From Endomychus coccineus (taxonomy: Eukaryota > Arthropoda > Insecta > Coleoptera > Endomychidae), in assembly GCA_958510875.1 (NCBI GenBank), contig OY294070.1:42360306-42424305 (forward strand): a stretch of 64,000 bases of DNA. The letters run 5' to 3'. The notes beneath the pieces were generated by a model, which had not been told where the DNA came from, made no database searches, and was given only the letters and a program-made list of their open reading frames with translations. Of this stretch, positions 55,906 to 64,000 are shown piece after piece. Both the position numbers and the translations under genes were made by a program. Within the stretch, counting starts at the first letter, position 1; each line of letters starts with the position of its first letter.

Positions 55906-56819
55906 ATCCTAAGGAGACAATTGTTTACATTTTAACACGATCAGACATTGCCAAAATTTCGGGTATTCAAACCGCTGTATATTACAAGTATGGCCGTATG
56001 GAATGTGCTGTTGTCGGATTAGTTGTTCTGTGTGCCGGATTGAGATTTGTGATTATTATAAAAACGTCCATAGCATTATTTATTGGTTATATTAGAAGCA
56101 ATACAGTTGAAATGTCTTTTTCTCTGAAAAATATTTCATAATCTACGGTAACCTGGAATATACAATCGAATTATATAATATTTAAATTTTTAAGTATAGA
56201 ACTGTTCCATTCCATTGCATCATTTGTTCAGAAAGCGACAACACCGCGCATCTTTTTTGAATGAGGCTTGGTTCTTCACTACGCAATTTGACAGCTTTAG
56301 TATTTCTCGTAGCTATTTCGAAACGGTGTTGCCTTACAAGTGGTACCAAGTTTTCAATCATAGTTACAGCATTGCCAGTAAGGAGTAATTTAATTATGAC
56401 TTGGCGACAAAGAGGTCCGTTGGTTTTCTTTGTCATACTGCATGTAATCATTGCGACAAGTCAAACGGAGTTTTATGAATGAGATGTTTCATTTCCTTAG
56501 GATACCTATGTACTTAGTACGTCTATGGTCTAAACCGTGACTCGATTAGACTTAAGAGAATCGAGATATTTGAGTTCAAATTTTGACCCTAACCTATGAT
56601 GATGGCCGGTTAGGACGAAAATATCGGAAAAAAATTTCCCACACTATAAAGGTGATATAGAATAAAGTCCTCCAAAGTGAATAGGCCTAATTAGAAGTTA
56701 TTCAGACTAACCTGAGAGACTACAGAAGGTTCTGAAGTCAAAAAAGGAAAGTGCGATTTGCGCGCCACCTATTGAAGATATCAAATTGAGAAAATTGAGG
56801 TATATTTTAAAACCAATAT
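55906..56819. other. Noncoding sequence
   Basis: Contains an 89-codon minus-strand frame (56182-56451) that I cannot assign. No other gene or repeat was recognised. Confidence 0.35.
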
Positions 56820-57125
56820 GTAGTTCTTGACATGCTGTAGAAGTAATTTCGATCTAGAATTCCCCTCAACTGAAATACTATGGAGTGAGAGGTAAGCAAC
56901 TTAACTTTTTCAGATCATACCTTGTTAATTTGTGTCAATGCGTAGGCACCTCAAATCAATAAGTACTTGTTGATCTGAGGTAGAGAGTATAACATAAAGT
57001 CAAATGTTGAAATTATTAAACATGGTGTTCTTTAGGGCTCAGTTCTTGGGCCACTCCCTGTCATTATTTATATCAATAACTTAGATACAGGATCAGGTTG
57101 GAAATAAAACTACTATAAAAGGTTT
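56820..57125 (+). pseudogene. LINE RT relic next to acid phosphatase
   Basis: A degraded RT (FFRSYLVNLCQCV, then a GSVLGPLPVIIYINNLD reading near 57030-57080) matching 40.16-40.42 kb. It ends about 40 bp before the phosphatase stop on the opposite strand. Confidence 0.6.
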
Positions 57126-57165
57126 CGTTTGTTTTAATTCATTGATTGAAATTCAAAATAACTGT

Positions 57166-58086
57166 TCAGTTCATCCTCGTTGAACCTTCCTGGCACTCCT
57201 TATCCCAAGCAGCAGGAGAAGTAGCAGATTGTTCAAGAATCTTCACGAATTTCTCATAACCACAGTCGTAGTCGCAGTTCGGAAGGACCAATTGCTCCAA
57301 TTCGGATGCTTTTTTATAATTCAAATTAACGAACATCGAACCGTCCTCATTTCGAAAGAGCTCGAGAATCACCGTTGCAGTATAAGGTGGGGCTTTGTGA
57401 TCATATACGTTCAAATTGCTCAACAAATTGGCCACGGTGCTATCGTGAGCGGAAAGCATGAGGAATTTCGGTTCCGTTTTGTTATTTCCGGCGGCAGCAG
57501 CTGCGAAATGCTCGATAACCCGATGCACAACTGGACCAGCTTGTAACCTTGCCAAATCCTTGGTATAGCCCTGCACTGAGAAAGTTAGATCGGCCAACGG
57601 TTCCAACTGGTCAGGGTATACCTCAAGAGACCATTCTGGTAATGTTAAATTGTTCGTATCCTCGATATATAATATATCGTGAACGGTGCCAACTTGGAGG
57701 AAAGTGGTGATGTTCCAGCCGGTGTTGTTACTCAAATATTGGTATAAATCTTGATTTTTCTTGTTGATCAAGTTGAATTCGTCGTTTGTCAGAAGTTCGG
57801 TGTAAAGTCGGTCGTACTTGGGACAAGGCACGCCCATATAAAGGAACGAATCTTGAGATTTGGGAATGGTATGAACCGGAATGGGTTGCCAGGGAATGTT
57901 CTCGGCCCAAACTTGATCTTCTTTGGGTGGATAGAGTCCGGCTAAATTTGACAGTGCAGACATTATGGTACGATCAACATCTGTTGCTTGAACATAGATG
58001 TCACGTTCGCTATATTTGTTGGGTAAAAATGATGACCATCTTTGACGAAACCACTGTCCAAGGGCATAATGTTGCTGTTTGCCTCT
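57166..58086 (-). CDS. Histidine acid phosphatase, 3' exon
   Basis: Acceptor TTTTTCAG precedes 58086; the exon encodes 306 residues to the stop at 57166, most of a histidine acid phosphatase (prostatic/venom acid phosphatase family). These secreted or lysosomal enzymes hydrolyse phosphomonoesters. Visible: R39 in VQATDVDRT, the catalytic H214-D215 of LSAHDST, paired Cys (C88, C271, C275, C298) and N-glycosylation sites at about residues 120, 125, 146 and 202. The RHGxRxP exon with the nucleophilic His and signal peptide should lie to the right; it was not found up to 64 kb, so the intron is at least 5.9 kb or the gene is incomplete. Frame is intact. Confidence 0.88.
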   Translation of the reverse strand, partial: RGKQQHYALGQWFRQRWSSFLPNKYSERDIYVQATDVDRTIMSALSNLAGLYPPKEDQVWAENIPWQPIPVHTIPKSQDSFLYMGVPCPKYDRLYTELLTNDEFNLINKKNQDLYQYLSNNTGWNITTFLQVGTVHDILYIEDTNNLTLPEWSLEVYPDQLEPLADLTFSVQGYTKDLARLQAGPVVHRVIEHFAAAAAGNNKTEPKFLMLSAHDSTVANLLSNLNVYDHKAPPYTATVILELFRNEDGSMFVNLNYKKASELEQLVLPNCDYDCGYEKFVKILEQSATSPAAWDKECQEGSTRMN

Positions 58087-58139
58087 CTGAAAAATTGGAG
58101 TCAAATTTAGCAGGACGTAAAATGTCGAATCCAAGTGAT

Positions 58140-59065
58140 TGTCATGAAATTGATTGCTATTCTAATAAACTGAATGTCAGTTATATTACGTTAACAAGCT
58201 TATTGAATAGTGAAATTTGAATAAAGCACAAATTCATACAAAATAGATCAATAATTGCTTCACCATACATTAGCATTCTCAGAATAACTTATTATTCTGT
58301 AACGAAGCTTAAAATTTGATATTATATTTATTTTGGATCAGGCAGAAAATAACAGTATTACAAGTAAACTCAGGTTAAACAGTTCTTTATTTCAACAGAT
58401 ATGCGTTAACTATGAATGTACATTCCGTGATAGTCACTTTTCTTAATCTCCGTTAGTTTGAATAGGTGTAATTATTCCAATAAATGAATAACAGACAGTG
58501 CATTGATGCCCGCTTAAAAAAATTGCATTCATTCCGATCAACTTATGTTGCAAAAACGAGGATCTGGTAAATTAACGCATCAAAGCTTGAACAATCTTAT
58601 GTGTAAAAACTGCGTACAACCAAAAAACTCGGTAACATTCGTTTCTCTCACCGTGGAGGAACTACCGGACGATCATGAGCGCGAATTTTCAAGCATTGTT
58701 CGTGGCATAAATAAAAAGAGTCACGACACAAAATAAGGAATTGGTGGTACGGACTTGACCAGAGCTTCGAAAACATATAAAATACAGTGACAGACAAAAG
58801 ATCGGGATTAATTATTCAGAATTAGAAATTGAAGTCAATCAGAATTAGAATTTGAGAATTAATCAGAATGGAAATTTGAAGTTAGTTAATACTACCGTTT
58901 TGAATTGTGAAAGAGTTAGTAATAGTTGTTAAAAGTACCGAATTTGTAGTGTTCCGAGTTAGTGAATTTACTTTACATAAGGTGAGTAATAGCTTAATAT
59001 CTATTCACCGTTTGATATATCGTAGTGTATTGTGGACATTGCAACTGTAGTGGAGTAAATCTGGC
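58140..59065. other. Noncoding sequence, probably intron
   Basis: No gene was recognised. A 63-codon frame (58545-58736) has no supporting similarity. A run of related phrases (ATTAATCAGAATTAGAA, TTGAAGTTAG) occurs at 58810-58890. Confidence 0.4.
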
Positions 59066-60364
59066 AAATGGTTGGCGAAAATCTTACGATGCCTAGCGAC
59101 CCGGTGGAAAATGTTTGTTGTGGTACCAATAATAACCCCCTGAAATTTCTATTTCCCAAAGTGAGTGCAACCCCTTTTTTTTTGGCCAAAAAGAGGTTTT
59201 TTATCATTTTTAAGGGTAGTTTAGCAAAAAAAAATTAATATCTCTGGTTATATTGAAAATTAAGAAACCAAAGTAGAACCCTTTTATTGTCAATGTCCAA
59301 GGAACTTCCAGTCCAAATTTCAAGTTGATCTGATACAACCGCCTCCCCTCCCGTAATAAATATGTATATATATACTCATATATGCAAGGAATCCTGCGTA
59401 ACGGATAACTCGGTCATTTTTCAACCGAGTTGGCTGAAATTTGGACTGGAGATAGATGTTATGGTTTCAAAACTACCCTCTGAATTTCAAGTGAAAATAT
59501 TGAACAGTTTTTCAGGAACTCAAATTTGAGTCAATAGTTTAGTTATTTTTCAAATTGAGATATCTCATGTCATTTACATCCGATCGGGATCTGCTTTACG
59601 GGAAAATGTAGGTATTCGCATATAGTTTTACGTCATGGAACTCATTTTTTAATTTTTTTTCCGGTCTATATTGGCCATTTTGGTTAATTTGAGATAAATC
59701 GAATGACGTTCACGTGAGAAGCGCGTACCTGGCGAGTTAGAAAAGTGCAAACTGGTTGTACCTAATACGGCTTTACGACGACTTTCCGCGTGCCGTTTTT
59801 GCTCCATGTAGTAGATAAGGTATCGGACCGTGCCCGACTGCCCTTCTTTTTTCGATAAATGTCCATCAAATACGAAACTATAATTAAAATAGAAACAGGT
59901 ACTCTCAGGTCCCAGCTACGCGCGTCTAACGTGCTACGTAGCAAAATGATTTTTCTAGCTACTAAAATATACCCGAAGCGGGTGTAAGCTAGCGGCCCAC
60001 AGCCGAAAATACTTCATTACAACTGGCGCCGCCCGCACGGGGCACGAAACGGCCCCAACATAACAAGACCGAGGTAAAATGTATAAACTCTAACTGACGC
60101 GTAGCGAGCTTCTCGAGGGAAACGTCAAAATGATTACGTTCGTAGCTAATTACATAGAACGTCTGGCGTTCATGCAATTGTGTTTTTATACAATTTGAAC
60201 CTTCTCATTTCGATAGGTCACGTGAAAATTCCGGAGCCTAAAGCGCTATGAACTTCTGAGTCTCACAATATTCGTATAAAATTGCGAAATTTCGCACTTT
60301 TAGAAACTTCAAATTAATTAATTTGACACAAGTTCTGGGGATATTAATACCGAAAATAAAATGA

Positions 60365-60952
60365 CCAATATAGGCCGGAAAAAAAAATAAATGAAAAATG
60401 AGTTCCATGACATAAAACTATATGCGAATACCTACATTTTCCCGCAAAGCAGATCCAAATCGGATGTAAATGACATGAGACATTTTAATTTGAAAAATAA
60501 CTAAAAAACTGACTTAAAGTTGAATTTCTGGAAAACTATTCAATTTTTCCACTTGAAATTCCAATATAGGCCGGAAAAAAAAATAAATGAAAAATGAGTT
60601 CCATGACATAAAACTATATGCGAATACCTACATTTTCCCGCAAAGCAGATCCAAATCGGATGTAAATGACATGAGACATTTTAATTTGAAAAATAACTAA
60701 AAAACTGACTTAAAGTTGAATTTCTGGAAAACTATTCAATTTTTCCACTTGAAATTCCAATATAGGCCAGAAAAAAAATAAATGAAAAATGAGTTCCATG
60801 ACATAAAACTATATGCGAATACCTACATTTTCCCGCAAAGCAGATCCAAATCGGATGTAAATGACATGAGACATTTTAATTTGAAAAATAACTAAAAAAT
60901 TGACTTAAAGTTGAATTTCTGGAAAACTATTCAATTTTTTCACTTGAAATTC
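60365..60952. repeat. Three tandem 196-bp copies
   Basis: Units begin CCAATATAGGCC at 60365, 60561 and 60757 and are almost identical. The left arm has a single inverted counterpart (about 59498-59690). The amplification affected only the right arm and is recent by its identity. Confidence 0.92.
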
Positions 60953-61047
60953 ATAAGGTAGTTTCAAGACCATAACTCCTATCTTCAGTCCAAATCGGTT
61001 GAAAAATGACCGAGTTAGCCGTTACGCAAGATTCCTTGCATATATGA

Positions 61048-61118
<71 letters not shown>
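61048..61118. repeat. (TA)n microsatellite
   Basis: About 70 bp of pure TA at the left junction of the Penelope-like insertion; a shorter tract (62010-62034) lies at the right junction, so the insertion split or captured one TA tract. Confidence 0.95.
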
Positions 61119-61120
<2 letters not shown>

Positions 61121-61211
61121 TCTTCTTAGGTTCTCGCGGACGTAATGTGTAGAACTGGATTCTCGGGTATTGATCCGCGTTGTGTGGTTTCGGTCCTCAA
61201 AAGGACCAATT

Positions 61212-61253
61212 TCACGACGTTTCGGCAAAGTCGCATTTGCCATCTTCAGGTGA
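61212..61253 (-). ncRNA. Minimal hammerhead ribozyme motif of a Penelope-like element
   Basis: On the minus strand: TCAC (helix I), CTGAAGA (core box 1, 61249-61243), a GGCAAA/TTTGCC helix II with loop, GAAA (core box 2), then CGTC and GTGA. GTGA pairs with TCAC to close helix I, and predicted cleavage is after the C at 61216. Helix III is only ACGU, self-complementary, so cleavage would need a dimer, as known for minimal Penelope hammerheads. One extra U precedes helix II. Confidence 0.7.
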
Positions 61254-61350
61254 TTCGACCGTAGAGTCTGGAAAATCTAGGCGAACTGACGCTTACTTGG
61301 AGGGACAGGTATTTATATCCCCCGTTATGTTTGACCTTTGGACTTTCGAA

Positions 61351-61930
61351 CTATTTCACGCTTGGTTGATTTCTACGTGTTTGGCTCCGAGTGACACGTT
61401 TGGATGACGTCATTGCGACGCTGGAATCAGCCGGAAAGTTTCCGTGACCTGTTGCACGTGCACTGGATATCACGTTCTCTCTTGTTTTTGGTTTTATCTT
61501 CCGACTTTCTAAAGCGGGTTTCCATGTTGCTGGTAATCTTAGTCCGTCATCTCGTTTGTTAAGACTATGTGGACGTTTCTCGATCTCTATTGCCTCCCTG
61601 GTTATTCTGGTGTAGAAGTGTTCAATGTTGGCTAGAGTCTTTGTGCCGCTAAAGTCGATCATATGGCCAGTACTTCTTACATGTTCAGCTAGTGAAGACG
61701 TGGTTTCGTTTTTCGACACAGCGTTTGCATGTTCAGTCTTTCGCACATCAATGCGTCTGTTGGTCTGCCCGATGTATGTCTTTTCACAATTACCACATGG
61801 CACCTCGTACACTCCTTGGCATTCTAGAGGAATTCTGTCTTTTGGATTCCGAAGAACATTTTTGATTTTCCTATCTGTTGTGAAGGTTGTTTTGATATCA
61901 TGACGGCTCAGTATTTTGCAGATTTTGTCA
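61351..61930 (-). pseudogene. Penelope-like GIY-YIG endonuclease end
   Basis: The frame reads KICKILSRHDIKTTF, then YEVPCGNCEKTYIGQTNRRIDVRKTEH, the GIY-YIG domain of Penelope-like proteins, followed by LAEHVRSTGHMIDF and a polar tail to the stop at 61351. The listed 153-codon frame begins at a GTG inside the domain; similarity extends upstream to about 61930. The reverse transcriptase is missing, so the copy is 5'-truncated. Confidence 0.82.
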
Positions 61931-62313
61931 GTTGTGTGTCAGTGTGAAATTGGTCCTTTTGAGGACCGAAACCACACAACGCGGATCAATACCCGAGAAT
62001 CCAGTTCTACATATATATATATATATATATATATCTATTACGGGAAAGGGGGAGGTCGGATCAACTTGAAATTTGGACTGGAAGTTCTTTGGACATTGAC
62101 AATAAAAGGGTTCTACTTTGGTTTCTTAATTTTCAATACAACCAGAGATATTAATTTTTTTTAACTACCCTTAAAAATGTAGAAAAAATATTATTGCCTA
62201 GAAAAAAGGGGGTTGCACCCACTTTGGGAAATAGAAATTACAGGGAGTTGTTATTGGTACTCTAACAAACACTTTCCTCCGGGTCGCTAAGCATCGTAAA
62301 ATTTTCGCCAACC

Positions 62314-63440
62314 TTGCTTTTTTTCTCGCTAGATGTACTCCACTACTGATAATGCTATCCGAATAATTATCGTACAACTATTATTACTGTAGCATCTACT
62401 TGGTTTTTGTTTCCCGTAATTTATCAACCGATTCGGTAATGTTAAATAGAAATTGAAGACCGAACATATCCTAAAAAATAGATATGTTGTAACAGTTTTC
62501 TTATACCGATTGAGCTCTCCTACATTTTCCATCTGGGTGGGTTTATGTGTCATATACCGTTAAATTGCATCCTCTAATTATTTTTGAAATGTATTTCCTA
62601 TTACTATATATTTAATATTTGGAATTCCCCGTTTTATTAAATAATTTCTGTTCCATCTTCAAATGAGCTAAGTTTTAACCAAGTATCAATTGGAACTAAA
62701 CCCTACAACTTTGATACTGTTTTTATGCCCAATGGGCCCTGGTTATACTTCACTGTAGCTACCCTAGGGACAAGACTATTTATAGATAGCATAGTGACAA
62801 GCCTTATGGTGAGGACCCTAGCAGATGACGTCAAGAAGGAGAAAACCTTTAGAAAAATCTGGCGTCCGAGGAATATAAGTTTACCGCAGTAATCAGTATA
62901 CCGAAAAGTGACAAGGAACGTCATAAATTGAATGCAACCAGTCTAAGAATATTTCCCAAAATCAATTTAAAGTTACTGAAACATTGACGTTTCTTTTTTT
63001 CAATTTTAAGATGAATTTAAAATGATGAGAACTACCTCATCAAAAATAATTGTTTGTATATCCAATAAAAGCACCAAGGAACAATTATTGCTCACAAGAA
63101 TATCAAAGCTTATAAAAACAAATCACAATTATATTACTATGTATTTTCAATTCAACTAAAATTGTTGACAGATATAATTTAAATTTTGAATATCTTCTCC
63201 CCCTTGAAAAAATTTCAATTCGGCTTATTATTATGTTTAAAGGCAATAAAAATTCGAAATATAATTTATTCAACGGTGTTATAATAATTCATAGAATTAT
63301 TATTATTATGTTGGAATTATAATAACTATTCGGAATATATCATACAAAATATCTTAATTTCGTAAGAACAAAAATAAAAACTTCTCCTTTAAAACAACAA
63401 ATAATCGATACTCATATATTAATAATTCAAAATAAAAAAA
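62314..63440. other. Noncoding sequence
   Basis: No gene or repeat was recognised; short unconnected frames only. Confidence 0.4.
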
Positions 63441-63645
63441 AGATATATCAAAGAAATGTGAAGTTTACAGGCTTTGGTGTGATGACTGTAATACCTTGTA
63501 CATAGGTCCAGCTGGACGCAGTTCTAATGTAAGGTTCAACGAACATTTGAAAAGTTGAAGGCTCAAAAAAGAGGACTCTAATTACGTGAATCACCTATTG
63601 GAACATAATCACAATTTCACCTTTAATCTCGTTAATTAAATATTC
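63440..63645 (+). pseudogene. Penelope-like GIY-YIG fragment
   Basis: YRLWCDDCNTLYIGPAGRSSNVRFNEHLKS, a stop, then RLKKEDSNYVNHLLEHNHNFTFN. This closely parallels the 13.9-kb copy (CCDDCNALYIGQTGRSFYQRFQEH). Short and degenerate. Confidence 0.72.
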
Positions 63646-64000
63646 TAGTTTCCATAGAATTACAACATTTAAAAACAATAGTAACTTAATATCAAATGAC
63701 CAAATTGATACATATAATTCGCCACTTGTCAACAAGTTTGTGAATAAACTCCTACCCAAAACCATTGTCTACCTCTATTCCTCAATCTGCACCACATTCA
63801 TATTGATTTCTAATATTAGAGGATGAAATTTTAAATTTAGCTTTAGTTGATAACTTCTAGTTTTGAGAATGCCACAGTGTGGTAATTATTTTTTGAATTA
63901 AATTTCAAAAGTCTTGTGTTAATTCGAGTTTGATGATCTAACTTTCGAAACGATTTGGAATTAAAATTATTTGTATAAGTCCACACATTCAAGAATAAAA

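Larger units (their letters stand above)
61120..62012 (-). mobile_element. Penelope-like element, 5'-truncated, with inverted ends
   Basis: A GIY-YIG coding end and a 3' repeat with a hammerhead-like motif, bounded by inverted copies of about 70 bp (61132-61210 and 61943-62010, including GGTCCTTTTGAGGACC and CGCGGATCAATACCCGAGAA). Orientation is minus. Inserted in a TA tract of the foldback element. Confidence 0.82.
59070..62313. mobile_element. Giant foldback element (copy 2), enlarged
   Basis: Same family as 21.6-22.9 kb. The left arm starts GGTTGGCGAAAATCTTACGATGC (near 59070) and the right arm ends GCATCGTAAAATTTTCGCCAACC (62313). Between the arms is a unique 0.65-kb centre (59.7-60.35 kb). 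The right arm is expanded by a 3 x 196-bp amplification and by a Penelope-like insertion in its (TA)n tract. Noncoding apart from the insertion. Confidence 0.82.

Noticed and set aside
56182..56451. 89-codon minus-strand frame as a host exon
   Set aside because: No family recognised and no convincing splice sites; left as unexplained.
58545..58736. 63-codon plus-strand frame
   Set aside because: No similarity and no context suggesting a gene.
61022..61243. 73-codon minus-strand frame with repeated Tyr-Ile
   Set aside because: It is a translation of the (TA)n microsatellite.

Overview
The window looks like animal, most likely insect, chromosomal DNA: AT-rich, with multi-exon genes that have GT-AG introns and a very dense load of nested transposons. 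A beetle or a related insect is a guess from the transposon mix and the style of the host genes; nothing here fixes the species.

Left part (1 to about 11.8 kb): the right-hand portion of a Polinton/Maverick (adintovirus-like) virus-like DNA transposon. A minus-strand block reads, in transcription order, a PLA2-domain minor-capsid-like protein, an adenain-like cysteine protease, a 154-aa unknown protein and a virion-like protein cut by the window edge. A divergent plus-strand block reads a packaging ATPase, a DUF8207-like protein, a coiled-coil fibre-like protein, a DDE integrase with chromodomain and a 230-aa unknown. Convergent to that lie a protein-primed family B DNA polymerase (split by one frameshift) and a small OB-like protein. 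Direct repeats and GATAACGTTATC palindromes follow and probably mark the subterminal end. No major capsid gene is inside the window; it is expected beyond the left edge. Two breaks (an in-frame stop in the leftmost gene and the polymerase frameshift) indicate a resident copy that is probably no longer functional. The most interesting detail is a correctly phased A AAA AAC slippery heptamer joining the PLA2 and protease frames.

Middle (12.5 to 38.0 kb): a host short-chain dehydrogenase/reductase gene on the minus strand, four exons recovered with matching phases (37910-38005, 18531-18735, 12845-13107, 12507-12653). Its introns are packed with mobile DNA: Penelope-like elements, a FLYWCH/MULE transposon inserted inside one of them, LINE fragments of several clades (including one with an RNase H domain), a 3.7-kb hAT element with an 8-bp target duplication that holds a giant foldback and a LINE, an inverted Penelope pair and a foldback MITE.

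Right part (38 to 64 kb): a THAP-domain ISL2EU-like transposon relic, another foldback, a tRNA-derived SINE with a 9-bp target duplication, a mariner-like element with about 0.8-kb inverted arms, a nearly complete LINE (ORF1 plus EN-RT ORF2), a second truncated LINE, the 3' exon of a histidine acid phosphatase gene (57166-58086) and a degraded duplicate of it at 42.7 kb. A second member of the giant foldback family (59.07-62.31 kb) carries a 3 x 196-bp amplification and a Penelope-like insertion that bears a minimal hammerhead ribozyme motif.
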